Program-made: the position numbers and the translations under genes
Assembly: GCF_006443095.1 (NCBI RefSeq)
Contig: NZ_VFWZ01000004.1
Coordinates: forward strand, 372,450 to 436,449
Length of the DNA stretch: 64,000 bases
Source of the DNA: Aquimarina algicola
GTDB taxonomy: Bacteria; Bacteroidota; Bacteroidia; Flavobacteriales; Flavobacteriaceae
Reading direction: 5' to 3'
In this document: one piece after another, positions 46,506 to 55,647 of the stretch
Numbering within the stretch: position 1 is the first letter of the stretch
Layout of the letters: every line of letters starts with the position of its first letter
The notes under the pieces: generated by a model
What the model saw: only the letters and a program-made list of their open reading frames with translations
What the model was told of the DNA's origin: nothing
The model's database searches: none

Positions 46506-47768
46506 ATGGCAGGACAATTTGTGATTAATGGTGCTCAACTTAAATGTCCTTTATGCTCATCTAGTGGAAAATTAGTAGTTAGTTCTACTCAGATAGAGTT
46601 ACAAGATATTAATTGGGCTACAGATGGCGATAATGCAAAATCTAACCTTGTTTTTGACGGGGTTTGCAAAAAATGGAGAAAAAACCCTCCTCCATGTGCA
46701 AGCGTAATTTCTCCAACACAGTGGTCAAAGACCGCAGACTCAGTAACTATTGACGGCCAAACAGCGTTATTAGAGGACTCTACCATACAATGTTCTACAG
46801 GAGGAGTAGACATATCTGTGACAAATACAGCTCAGACTGAGACTCCAACAGATTTACCAGTACCTGAAATCAAGGATATTGAAGTTCCTTTTTATGTAGA
46901 ACGATATAGAGTCCCCGGACTCAATGAGGATGGAACTGCAATTGCAAATGATATGGCATATGGTAATGGAGTGATCAGCAGTTCAATATACTCTGAACAA
47001 GAGATTGAAAGTTACAAACAGCAATATGAACAGAATGGTTTTAATGAATCAACTCATCTAAAATTTGCTAACGGAGACCAAGAAACAGAAAAAGCTGTAT
47101 ATACTACACAAGAAATTACAGCTACAAGGCCTGTACTCTTTAGAATGACTCGATACCTAAATCCTGATTTTACTCTTTTTGCTGATTTTAGAATAATGGC
47201 TTCTGCACTTTCTTTAGGAGAATTAGACACAAATATTGGTTTAATGATCGATAGGTTTCAAAGTAATCAAGGTGGTATTTATGAAAATGATGCATTAAAC
47301 CAAGCAGCAATAGAAAGCTCTGCTACAAAACGTTTTTGTGAATCTATAGAACGAACGATTACACAAAGAATTCAAAGTTCTGGAGGAGATATCTCTGCGG
47401 CAGAGAATACAGCTATCAGATGGCAAAGAAGACCTGGAGCCTCTCCTTCTTTTGCAAGAGGAGAAGACAATAATTTATTGAGAGGCACTACAATAGCCGT
47501 TAATGACGTTTGGAGTTACGAAGTAAGCATTGTAGAGTATACCAAAAAAAAAGATGGATATGATATTAAATATGAAGTCATCTATTGGGATCATTTTGGA
47601 TTAGACCTTCCAGATATGGAAAAGTTTTATTCTTATGGAGCAGGTTTTAGAGCATGGTTCGTACTACAACATATTAGAGGTTATAAACCATTTTTAACCA
47701 AAATGACTTTTGAAAAAGAGTTCTTTGCATATGCCCCTTCTTTTTTGAACGATATGGATAGAGCATAA
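46506..47768 (+). CDS. T6SS PAAR-like (DUF4280) effector with DUF3289-like C-terminus
   Basis: The gene encodes 420 residues. The PAAR-like domain (~1-112) starts AGQFVINGAQLKCPLCSSSG and keeps all five cysteines (14, 17, 54, 64, 96) of the module-1 PAAR protein. The C-terminal ~270 residues are unrelated to M23. The end IYWDHFGLDLPDMEKFYSYG and FRAWFVLQHIRGYKPFLT resembles the DUF3289 family, found at the C-terminus of some enterobacterial secreted/T6SS-linked proteins, but I assign this only moderately. The activity is unknown. The following lipoprotein (6 bp downstream) suggests a periplasmic target. Confidence 0.75.
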   Translation: MAGQFVINGAQLKCPLCSSSGKLVVSSTQIELQDINWATDGDNAKSNLVFDGVCKKWRKNPPPCASVISPTQWSKTADSVTIDGQTALLEDSTIQCSTGGVDISVTNTAQTETPTDLPVPEIKDIEVPFYVERYRVPGLNEDGTAIANDMAYGNGVISSSIYSEQEIESYKQQYEQNGFNESTHLKFANGDQETEKAVYTTQEITATRPVLFRMTRYLNPDFTLFADFRIMASALSLGELDTNIGLMIDRFQSNQGGIYENDALNQAAIESSATKRFCESIERTITQRIQSSGGDISAAENTAIRWQRRPGASPSFARGEDNNLLRGTTIAVNDVWSYEVSIVEYTKKKDGYDIKYEVIYWDHFGLDLPDMEKFYSYGAGFRAWFVLQHIRGYKPFLTKMTFEKEFFAYAPSFLNDMDRA

Positions 47769-47774
47769 AAAAAA

Positions 47775-48263
47775 ATGATGAAAATAAATTTGGTAATAGT
47801 ATTATTTGTATTTATAATTTCAAATAGTTGTTCGCAAAAAAAACAAAACATAATAATTCCTTTAGAAAACATGGATTTTTCAGGAATCGTTGCTACGTCA
47901 AATAATGAAGATAAAAAAGGATTTATTAGATATCTCTTGGTTGACAACCCTTCTAGTGATCAAAAAGAATTAGTCAGTATACTAAAAAAATATGCCGATA
48001 GCATTGTTGATGAAAACAGAATTGGTAAAAATTTTGATGAATGTAATATCAACTTTTACAAAAAAACCAGTAAAACCAGCGAGTTCATCGGTACAGAAAA
48101 GGATTTTTATCAAGCTCAACACGATTTAGGAGACTATGATCAAGATTATATTGGATCTTATGAAATGATCCAATGTAATAGGGATAATATTGAGAAAAAA
48201 TGGATTTTACGTATACAGAATCCTTATCAAGAAATTGTGATTTATGACTATTGCAAACCTTAA
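47775..48263 (+). CDS. Lipoprotein, candidate immunity to the DUF3289-like effector
   Basis: The gene encodes 162 residues with a lipoprotein signal (MKINLVIVLFVFIISNSC, Cys19 or 20 depending on which of two adjacent ATGs is used). The mature part is small, charged and soluble with no recognised family. It is placed 6 bp after the PAAR-DUF3289-like gene and 15 bp before the GH19 gene. Immunity is inferred from position and envelope location only. Confidence 0.65.
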   Translation: MMKINLVIVLFVFIISNSCSQKKQNIIIPLENMDFSGIVATSNNEDKKGFIRYLLVDNPSSDQKELVSILKKYADSIVDENRIGKNFDECNINFYKKTSKTSEFIGTEKDFYQAQHDLGDYDQDYIGSYEMIQCNRDNIEKKWILRIQNPYQEIVIYDYCKP

Positions 48264-48278
48264 AATCTAATCAGTTAC

Positions 48279-49940
48279 ATGAGTGAGGAAACAACAAACC
48301 CAGGATCTATAGAAGAGTTACTAAGACAACGAAATGATAGAATCTTAAATCGTTGGGGCAGCGAAAATTTTTTGAATAATGCCGAGCAAAATACAATAGC
48401 CACCAATGAAGTTGAAGAAACATTGATAGACGCCTATTTTGCAGAAAAGAAGATCGAAACTGTTGAAACTGACGAATTAGGGGGTACTTATACGTATTCT
48501 TTTAATAATCCAAATACAATAACTGACGAAAATCGTAATCGCATCGCCGGAATCATAATAAGCAATTCACAAGAATCGCTTGAACAAAATAATCAATATC
48601 TTACTGTGGAAGATGTTTTACAAGCAATGCCGAATGGAACATATGCCGCACAGTCTACTATCGACATACAAACCAGAAAACTAGAAGAAAGAAATCAGTT
48701 TGAAAGAATTAATTCTGGTGTGATTGGTAAAGATGCATATATTGTAGTTTATGGTTTTTTCCCGGAAGGAACAGAAGGTACTATTTTAATAAAAGAAAAA
48801 GAACCTAAACTTACAGAAGCAAATGATTCTTTACAAGTTCAAATATATCAAAATGAAGAAGATACAAACCCATCTACAACAAGAGAATTAACTGCTGTTT
48901 TTGAAAATAATGGTACTGCTGCTGTAAAAATCAAATTTCACCCGGGAGATGATGATACTTTTGAAGATTGGAAAGAAGCGCTAACACTACCTCAACAAGA
49001 AGAAGGTGGAGCTGTAGAAACTAGTATAAGACCCAGACAAAGACCTGACAACTTAGGGCAGCAAGAAGCCAATATCCAAGCAGAGAACGGTCAACCGCAA
49101 GATGATGGATTAGAAATCATAAAAAATTATGCTGAACTTTATTTGGATGTTACAGTTTCTGGACAACGTACTTTTCAAGAAGAATTTTTAAAACCAGATT
49201 ATAAATTCTTTAAATTAACAGATTGTTGTTCGGCTGAAATAACTCTAGAACAACTTAGCACTATATTTACGGCTACTTCCGATTCTGATTTAACTGCAAT
49301 GAAAAATGCTTTTAATGAAGCTTTCGAAAAGTTTTCTATGAATACCTGTTTAAATAAAGCACATTTCTTTGCTCAAGTAAAGCAAGAAGTAGGTAATAAT
49401 GTTGATGTAGAAGATACTGCAGAGAATATGAATTACTCAGTTGCAAGACTACTTGAAAAATTTTCATATTTTAAGAGAAATCCCGCTGAAGCTAGATTAT
49501 ATGGTAGAGCACCCGGGCAATCTGCAAATCAAGAAGCCATAGCAAATCGGGCCTATGCGAACAGAATAGGAAATGGAAACGTTGCAAGCGGTGATGGATG
49601 GAATTACAGGGGTAGAGGCTTTATTCAACTTACTGGACGTAGCAATTATAACGATGTGAATCAAATCATACAATCATTATATCCTGAATCAGGAATTGAT
49701 ATCGTAGCTGATCCTGTAGCTGTGTCTAGTGATGTAAGAATTGCTATGATTTCTGCAATGGCGTACTGGGTACATAACGGACTAGTTGCCCTTGCTAATC
49801 AAGGAGATGAAGATAGTCATGTAAACGCTATCACTGCTGTTATCAATCTTAATACAGACAGTTACGCTTCCAGAAGAAATCATTTTACAACAACAAAACA
49901 AGTTTTTATTAATGATTGTGGAACAACAGATGCAAGTTAA
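48279..49940 (+). CDS. GH19 (chitinase/lysozyme-fold) putative T6SS effector
   Basis: The gene encodes 553 residues. The N-terminal ~345 residues are acidic, beta-rich and unrecognised, perhaps a delivery domain (a segment ~150-235 looks Ig-like: IVVYGFFPEGTEGTILIKEK). The C-terminal GH19 domain (~350-550) has NKAHFFAQVKQEVGN (catalytic Glu370) and NYRGRGFIQLTGRSNYNDV (~442-460). GH19 enzymes cut beta-1,4 bonds in chitin or peptidoglycan; in a vgrG module a muramidase-like antibacterial toxin is likely. There is no PAAR or signal peptide. It is followed by a lipoprotein gene that overlaps its end if the longer start is used. Confidence 0.85.
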   Translation: MSEETTNPGSIEELLRQRNDRILNRWGSENFLNNAEQNTIATNEVEETLIDAYFAEKKIETVETDELGGTYTYSFNNPNTITDENRNRIAGIIISNSQESLEQNNQYLTVEDVLQAMPNGTYAAQSTIDIQTRKLEERNQFERINSGVIGKDAYIVVYGFFPEGTEGTILIKEKEPKLTEANDSLQVQIYQNEEDTNPSTTRELTAVFENNGTAAVKIKFHPGDDDTFEDWKEALTLPQQEEGGAVETSIRPRQRPDNLGQQEANIQAENGQPQDDGLEIIKNYAELYLDVTVSGQRTFQEEFLKPDYKFFKLTDCCSAEITLEQLSTIFTATSDSDLTAMKNAFNEAFEKFSMNTCLNKAHFFAQVKQEVGNNVDVEDTAENMNYSVARLLEKFSYFKRNPAEARLYGRAPGQSANQEAIANRAYANRIGNGNVASGDGWNYRGRGFIQLTGRSNYNDVNQIIQSLYPESGIDIVADPVAVSSDVRIAMISAMAYWVHNGLVALANQGDEDSHVNAITAVINLNTDSYASRRNHFTTTKQVFINDCGTTDAS

Positions 49941-49959
49941 TATCATCAGATATTATAGT

Positions 49960-50505
49960 ATGAGCATACTCATCATTTTGTATATTGTACTAAGTGCCTG
50001 TAAACCTATTTATAACTTAAAATCTAATACGTCTACGAATGTATCTGATCAATCTGCTACTGTAAATCCAAATGACTTCTCTCAACATAAATCCGATTCT
50101 ATCCAACTTAAAAATGGTTACGTAGCAATTTTAAAGAATAAGAAACTTTCTATTCATCATCCAAAATCAGGAATATCTTTTTCAAATAATCAAATCATTA
50201 GGCTTCAAGACGAAACCGGTAATTGTTTTTCAGAAGGGTTTATGAAAATTTTTAGCAAGGATATGGACATCGTTTTAGAACAACAAATTTGTTCTTCAAA
50301 ATTTATAATTAATGAAGCAACAACTTTAAAAATTAATACTTCTACTCCTTCAATTTTTTTGAATAAAATAGTGTATACGAAAACAGCAAAGAACAATCCA
50401 GATAGTATTATCAAACCAAAAGTCTTTGACCAAAAAGATTTTGGTCAAATTCCACTAAAAAAAATCAATCTTGATTCACTATATATGCTCTTGAATAATA
50501 AATAA
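49960..50505 (+). CDS. Lipoprotein, candidate immunity to the GH19 effector
   Basis: The gene encodes 181 residues from the ATG at 49960, which gives a normal lipoprotein signal (MSILIILYIVLSAC, Cys14). A longer frame starts at 49912 inside the GH19 gene, but its extra 16 residues are not signal-like. The mature part is soluble with no recognised family; a short tail contains repeated Phe/Asp/Gln-Lys motifs (PKVFDQKDFGQIPLKKINL). It lies 19 bp after the GH19 stop. A role in protecting the cell from its own muramidase is inferred. Confidence 0.65.
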   Translation: MSILIILYIVLSACKPIYNLKSNTSTNVSDQSATVNPNDFSQHKSDSIQLKNGYVAILKNKKLSIHHPKSGISFSNNQIIRLQDETGNCFSEGFMKIFSKDMDIVLEQQICSSKFIINEATTLKINTSTPSIFLNKIVYTKTAKNNPDSIIKPKVFDQKDFGQIPLKKINLDSLYMLLNNK

Positions 50506-50795
50506 TCAATGGAACAATTATCTATAATTTTGCTGAATTTCTACAATATTTGAATGTTATTTTATGAGTCTAAATACATTTTTAAATTCTTTATAAAAAA
50601 CTGATTCTTAATCATAAACATTCACAAAATGCAATTATTAAGGGTCTAAAATCACGTTAACGTTAAATAATTGCAAAAAAAACTCATTTTTTGTAACAGT
50701 TGGGAATTTATAACGTTTAATATAATGTAATCATGGTTATGATTTATTTGAATTAGCCTTTAAAAAATTAGTAACCGAGTTTCTAAGAAAAAAAG

Positions 50796-50821
50796 AACGC
50801 GAAATCTATCGATTTCGCGTT
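50796..50821. terminator. Terminator between the T6SS module and fabH
   Basis: AACGCGAAATC (50796-50806) pairs perfectly with GATTTCGCGTT (50811-50821) over a TATC loop, with A- and T-tracts on both sides. It lies 29 bp beyond the minus-strand fabH stop and can also stop transcription from the left. The rest of 50506-50849 shows no gene; it contains an AACGTT-rich stretch (50658-50720) of unknown meaning. Confidence 0.8.
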
Positions 50822-50849
50822 TTTATATTTAATAACTAAATTATTAACA

Positions 50850-51857
50850 TTACCATCTTATTATAGCACTACCCCAGGTAAATCCACTACCAAATGCTGC
50901 TAAAACAACAAGATCTCCTTCTTTAATTTTTCCTTCTTCCCAAGCTTCTGTTAATGCAATAGGAATTGATGCCGCAGTAGTATTCCCATATTTTTGGATA
51001 TTGTTATACACTTTATCATCTTGTAGTTTAAATTGTTTCTGTACAAATTGAGATATTCTTAGATTAGCTTGATGCGGAATGAGCATGTCTATATCTGTAG
51101 CAGATAAATTATTTGCTTGTAGGCCTTCATTAATTACCTCAGAAAATCGAACCACAGCATTTTTAAAAACAAATTGTCCATTCATGTAAGGGAAATATGG
51201 TATATTTTCTTTTGGATTTTCTTCTATTAATTCTGGCACCCAATGCTCTGTGCTTGGTCCTTCTAAGGATAGTTCTTTGGCATGAGCTCCTTCACTATGC
51301 AAATGTGTTGACAAAATACCTCTATCCTTTGATTCGCTTCTTGAAATCACTGCCGCTCCTGCTCCATCTCCAAAAATAACAGATACAGCCCTACCTCTGG
51401 TTGTCATATCTAATCCGCCGCTATGATTCTCACTACCTATAACTAGAATATTCTTATACATTCCGGTTTTTATAAACTGATCAGCAACAGATAGAGAGTA
51501 TACAAAACCACTACATTGATTGCGTACATCTAGTGCAGGAATTGTACTCATATCCATCATATCCTGAACCCTAACTCCTCCTCCTGGAAAATACATATCC
51601 GGACTTAAAGTTGCAAAAATGATTAAATCGATATCATTTTTAGTAAGTTTTGCTCTTTCTAAAGCAATTTTTGCAGCTTTTACTCCCATTACAGAAGTGG
51701 AATTGCCATCTCCTTTTTTGATATGACGTCTTTCTTTTATTCCTGTTCTTTCTTGAATCCACTCATCGTTGGTATCCATCATTTTAGAAAGATCATCATT
51801 GGTAACAATATTTTCAGGAACATAATATCCTAAACCTGATATTTTTGAAGTATACAT
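50850..51857 (-). CDS. fabH: Beta-ketoacyl-ACP synthase III
   Basis: The gene encodes 335 residues. Catalytic triad motifs: VRNQCSGFVYSLSVADQF (Cys), LIPHQANLRISQFVQ (His) and YGNTTAASIPIAL (Asn). DEWIQERTGIKERR and VIFGDGAGAAVISR are further family marks. FabH condenses acetyl- or branched acyl-CoA with malonyl-ACP to start fatty acids; with leucine dehydrogenase elsewhere in the window it fits synthesis of iso-branched chains typical of the group. It may be one of several KASIII copies, since no plsX or fab cluster surrounds it. Confidence 0.93.
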   Translation of the reverse strand: MYTSKISGLGYYVPENIVTNDDLSKMMDTNDEWIQERTGIKERRHIKKGDGNSTSVMGVKAAKIALERAKLTKNDIDLIIFATLSPDMYFPGGGVRVQDMMDMSTIPALDVRNQCSGFVYSLSVADQFIKTGMYKNILVIGSENHSGGLDMTTRGRAVSVIFGDGAGAAVISRSESKDRGILSTHLHSEGAHAKELSLEGPSTEHWVPELIEENPKENIPYFPYMNGQFVFKNAVVRFSEVINEGLQANNLSATDIDMLIPHQANLRISQFVQKQFKLQDDKVYNNIQKYGNTTAASIPIALTEAWEEGKIKEGDLVVLAAFGSGFTWGSAIIRW

Positions 51858-52377
51858 ATAATTATTACGTATTTCGTTAAATTAACGATTATTTAAAAAA
51901 CTGGCGTTCAATATATGTATTCTTGACATCTTGATAAAGCAAACTGCACTTATATTATATGCATGCATAGTAGTTTTTATAACAGAAAGATAGTCATGCT
52001 TTACTTTTCATAAAATAACATCTACTTATTACATACACGTATCAAATAAAATGATTACATCACTAATCAGTATTAATATCGATAAGAATTTGATTATTTT
52101 TTTTGATTACAAATATTTTTTTCAAAAAAAATAAATCCACTTAACTACTACAAAAACAAAACATTAACACTCATCAATTCAAAAAAAATCTTTTTTAACA
52201 AATTCTTTGGTAGGGTAGTTTCATGATTACCTGTTTATAAAACAAATTAACATAGGAATAAAAACTCTGTTATAAACTTAAAGAACCAGATTCTTATAAT
52301 TACGTAATTATTGATCAACAAAACAGAAAACTATTGTTATAAAATTTAAATACAAACCTATTTGAAATTTAAGGATT
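51858..52377. other. 520-bp AT-rich region without genes before the P-loop NTPase gene
   Basis: No frame longer than about 20 codons is credible on either strand. I see many A/T tracts, a short palindrome AATTACGTAATT (~52299-52310) and no strong hairpin. The length is unusual for this compact segment and may hold a long leader or regulatory region for the gene at 52378. Confidence 0.55.
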
Positions 52378-53448
52378 ATGAAAACACAAAAATTTAACCA
52401 AAATAACATAAAGAGAACAATTATTTGTAAAGATGTAAACAGTAATCTGATCAACAGAAGATTGAAAAAAACACACATTCCCAGACCGGGAGATGTAGCA
52501 ATATTTAAGGTGAAAGAAATCGGTAAACATACTCGTGTACAATGCGATAATGAAACAAATCGATATATACTTCCTGGTGATTATATTATGGCGGCCTTTG
52601 GCAACAGATATGCAACAGGACAAATTGAAGGGTATATACCAACTACCCTACAAAAAGAGTATCATATATTAGGTCAGGGAGGCGCTATAGGAGTTGTAAA
52701 ATCGATGAATGCACGTTTACTGAAAGTAGGCCCAACAATACTTTCTCTTGTAGGATATGTAGTAGACAAAAATGAATCTATAATCAATACTAAAGAAATT
52801 TATCCTGGATTAGAAACTTTTAATCCTATTCAAGAAAATGAAAATACAAAAGTGATTCTTTCATTAGGAACAAGTATGGATAGTGGTAAAACTTCTTCTG
52901 CAGGCTTTATCGCCAAAGGCTTATCAAGGGCACGAAAAAAAGTAGCTTATATAAAATTAACCGGTACTGTATATTCTAAAGACAGATCATTTGTGAAGGA
53001 CCATGGTGCCAAAATATCTATTGATTTTTCAAATTATGGTTTTCCTTCTACATATATGTGCGATACAAGTGAATTACTAGATCTGTATCAAACGCTTCTT
53101 AAAGATGTAAAAATGATCAATCCTGATTATATTATTGTAGAAATAGCAGATGGCCTTTTACAAAGAGAAACACATGCCCTCATTCATGATAACGGCTTCA
53201 TGAAGGGTATTTATGGTATTTTATTTTCTGCAACAGATAGTATGAGCGCAATATCCGGGGCGGATATGCTATCAAAACTACACCATAATCTGATAGGCGT
53301 ATCTGGTCTATTCACGGCTAGTCCACTTCTTGTTAATGAAGTTAGAGAAAAATCTGAGCACAATGTGTTTACCAAAGATGATCTTATGTCTGAGAAAATT
53401 TTGACTTTTCTTAAAGAGATTCCGAAAACAACACTTATAGCGTGTTAA
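52378..53448 (+). CDS. P-loop NTPase of unknown function, DUF1611-like
   Basis: The gene encodes 356 residues. The N-terminal ~150 residues look like a small beta-barrel domain (IPRPGDVAIFKVKEIGKHTR, LPGDYIMAAFGNRYATGQIE). From ~158 a P-loop NTPase follows: VILSLGTSMDSGKTSSAGFI (Walker A, Lys171) with later segments VAYIKLTGTVYSKDRSFVKD and YIIVEIADGLLQRETHALI like the Walker B region of MobB/BioD/DUF1611-type ATPases. The protein is soluble with no recognised complete family. It is alone, with a long non-coding leader and a downstream terminator. Its biological role is unknown. Confidence 0.7.
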   Translation: MKTQKFNQNNIKRTIICKDVNSNLINRRLKKTHIPRPGDVAIFKVKEIGKHTRVQCDNETNRYILPGDYIMAAFGNRYATGQIEGYIPTTLQKEYHILGQGGAIGVVKSMNARLLKVGPTILSLVGYVVDKNESIINTKEIYPGLETFNPIQENENTKVILSLGTSMDSGKTSSAGFIAKGLSRARKKVAYIKLTGTVYSKDRSFVKDHGAKISIDFSNYGFPSTYMCDTSELLDLYQTLLKDVKMINPDYIIVEIADGLLQRETHALIHDNGFMKGIYGILFSATDSMSAISGADMLSKLHHNLIGVSGLFTASPLLVNEVREKSEHNVFTKDDLMSEKILTFLKEIPKTTLIAC

Positions 53449-53478
53449 ACAAATAAAAATCCACTAAATTTTACTTAA

Positions 53479-53512
53479 TAAGAATGTAGCAAGCAGAAAA
53501 GCTACATTCTTA
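53479..53512 (+). terminator. Terminator after the P-loop NTPase gene
   Basis: TAAGAATGTAGC (53479-53490) and GCTACATTCTTA (53501-53512) form a perfect 12-bp stem with a 10-nt loop. The sequence ATTTTTTAA follows on the plus strand. Confidence 0.75.
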
Positions 53513-53635
53513 ATTTTTTAAACTTTATTTTTAATTTAGTAACTTAGTATAAAAGCGAAAGATGCGCCAACCACAGCACATCTTTCTAACAACCTAACCA
53601 ATAAATAAACAAACCAAGTCAGTCGAGCGACTGAC

Positions 53636-54943
53636 CTAAAGGTACTTTTCAAAATTTCTTACACGAATTGTTGCTTTTAGATCATGTAACAAATTATATA
53701 AACCAAAGAAAGTACGATTGATATAAAGAAAATGTTTACTTCCTCTATTCCCATTCATCTTTCTAATTTCTGTGTCTTTAGAATATTTTTCGCTTAAATC
53801 CGTAATCCCTCCCCAAAATTCTTCGTCTGCAAAGTTAAATTCTTCGGCATTAAAAGGTTTTGTAAATAGACTAAGCATCTCATGAAACAATTCGGAAAAG
53901 AACTTTAACTCTTCTGGTGAGTCATCATCTCTCAGGATTTCTAACTCAAACATTTTTTGAGTAAAAAACTCTGGATCATCTATATTTTTCTTGTCTGCCA
54001 ATTCAAAATAAGGGGTGTAAAACTCTATCGGAACTTTCTTAACACATCCAAAATCAATAGCGATAAGATTATTGTCTGCATCAACTAAAAAATTTCCCGG
54101 ATGTGGATCTGCATGCACTGCTTTCAAAATATGCATCTGATACATATAAAAATCCCATAGCGCTTGCCCTACTATATCAGCTTTTTCTTGATCTGTATTC
54201 TCTTTTGCGAATTCACTAAGATGTAAACCATCCATCCAATCCATTGTAATAATACGTTTACTGGATAATGATTCGTAATATTTTGGAAATCTAAGATTTG
54301 GAATTTTTGAACAAGAACTTGTTATTTCCTTACTTTGTTTAACTTCTAAAATGTAATCTGTCTCTTCTAATAGCTTACCTTCTAGTTCTTTAAAATACTT
54401 TTCAGAATCTTTACCTTTTAAATTAAACATTCTGATGGCGATGGGTTTTACCATCGCCAAATCAGAACTTATGCTATTTGCAACTCCAGGATATTGAATT
54501 TTCACAGCAAGTTTTTTCCCATCTTTATATGCTTTGTGTACCTGACCGATACTCGCAGCGTTTACAGATTGAGTTGCAAATGTATCATAAAGGTCTTCTG
54601 GGTATTTACCATGATATTTTTTGAATGTTTTTCTTACTAATGGTGCAGATAGCGGGGGAACGCTAAATTGTGATAATGAAAACTTCTCTACATAAGCATT
54701 TGGAAGAATATTTTTTTCCATAGAAAGCATTTGAGCAACCTTGAGTGCGCTTCCTTTCAAATTCTTTAATCCATCATAGATATCCGCCGCATTATCTTCA
54801 TTAAGTTCATCTTTTGTTAATCCAGGATTAACAGCTTTTTTACTGTAATATTTAAGATAATTACCTCCAACTTTTACTCCGGTCTTTACAAGCTCCGCAG
54901 TACGACCAATTTTTGTGATAGGTATTTTATCTATTGTTTTCAT
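53636..54943 (-). CDS. AarF/ABC1/UbiB-family atypical kinase
   Basis: The gene encodes 435 residues. The family's N-terminal KxGQ segment is present in altered form (LKGSALKVAQMLSME, ~53-67). The Ala-rich nucleotide loop (VNAASIGQVHKAYKDGKKLA), the catalytic loop (VHADPHPGNFLVD) and the metal-binding IDFGCVKKV follow. UbiB/ADCK proteins are atypical ATPases needed for quinone biosynthesis or lipid handling. The expected membrane helices at the C-terminus of UbiB are not evident here, as in the shorter Bacteroidota branch. It lies 25 bp after the TetR gene and likely shares its promoter. Confidence 0.9.
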   Translation of the reverse strand: MKTIDKIPITKIGRTAELVKTGVKVGGNYLKYYSKKAVNPGLTKDELNEDNAADIYDGLKNLKGSALKVAQMLSMEKNILPNAYVEKFSLSQFSVPPLSAPLVRKTFKKYHGKYPEDLYDTFATQSVNAASIGQVHKAYKDGKKLAVKIQYPGVANSISSDLAMVKPIAIRMFNLKGKDSEKYFKELEGKLLEETDYILEVKQSKEITSSCSKIPNLRFPKYYESLSSKRIITMDWMDGLHLSEFAKENTDQEKADIVGQALWDFYMYQMHILKAVHADPHPGNFLVDADNNLIAIDFGCVKKVPIEFYTPYFELADKKNIDDPEFFTQKMFELEILRDDDSPEELKFFSELFHEMLSLFTKPFNAEEFNFADEEFWGGITDLSEKYSKDTEIRKMNGNRGSKHFLYINRTFFGLYNLLHDLKATIRVRNFEKYL

Positions 54944-54968
54944 ATTGTAAATCCAACTATTTTAACTA

Positions 54969-55628
54969 TTACATTACTTTTTCTTTCCAAAGAAATTTCC
55001 CAAAATCCAACACATTATTGAGAGGAGTATTATCAAATACATCAAAAATAGTGTTGACAGATTTTTCTATGGCTACATCTGTTTTTTCAAATCCGGCAGA
55101 TTCATCATCTTTCCAAAATTTAAGTAAAAACAGGAACTGAAACCAAGCTCCTTCAGAATATATTGCCACTGGATTCTTTGTCACTTTGAACATCTTTTCG
55201 TCGTTATCGGTTTCGATCAATTCGGTAGCAAAATCCTTAATATGTTTTCTTAAACCTCTTAATTGCTTCATATTTTCCATCGGCATTTTATGTCTATTAA
55301 GAGTAAATAATACATAACTACGATTAAGAGTTAGTAGTTCAAAAAAAGTATAAAAGAACGTTAGCATTTTTTCTCTGCTAGAAAAATCATCATATTCTTT
55401 ATTTTTAGACATTACGTCTATAGCATTATTATAAAATGCGCTCCATATTCCTTTGTCGATTGCTTCTAAGCTTCCAAAAAAATTATAAAAATCCGACTCT
55501 TTAATTTTGATGTCTTTACAAAATTTATATACTGATTTTGGAAAACCATCATGGTCCAAAACATAGTCCATATATTTTGCTATGATGTAATTGCTATCTA
55601 TTATTTGCTTGCTTTTTGGAGAGGCCAT
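54969..55628 (-). CDS. TetR-family transcriptional regulator
   Basis: The gene encodes 219 residues from the ATG at 55628; a longer frame from 55658 adds MYIYTVNKYK, which is not needed for the fold. The N-terminal HTH (~10-58; YMDYVLDHDGFPKSVYKFCK, IKESDFYNFFGSLEAIDKGI) has the TetR recognition-helix pattern YxxF. The C-terminal part is all-helical (ligand/dimer domain) of a type often paired with AarF-family kinases in Bacteroidota. It is followed by that kinase after 25 bp and is divergent from htpG. Autoregulation is suggested by the operator-like sequence at its promoter. Confidence 0.85.
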   Translation of the reverse strand: MASPKSKQIIDSNYIIAKYMDYVLDHDGFPKSVYKFCKDIKIKESDFYNFFGSLEAIDKGIWSAFYNNAIDVMSKNKEYDDFSSREKMLTFFYTFFELLTLNRSYVLFTLNRHKMPMENMKQLRGLRKHIKDFATELIETDNDEKMFKVTKNPVAIYSEGAWFQFLFLLKFWKDDESAGFEKTDVAIEKSVNTIFDVFDNTPLNNVLDFGKFLWKEKVM

Positions 55629-55647
55629 TTTATATTTATTTACTGTG

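Noticed and set aside
36194..50849. Prophage or contractile injection (eCIS/tailocin) cluster
   Set aside because: Only spike, PAAR and toxin genes are present; no sheath, baseplate, capsid, portal, integrase or holin gene is seen. The Hcp at 1-351 and DUF4280 tips favour T6SS cargo modules.
51858..52377. Riboswitch or structured RNA leader before the P-loop NTPase gene
   Set aside because: No strong hairpin set or conserved motif could be recognised by eye; only AT-rich sequence and a short palindrome are seen.
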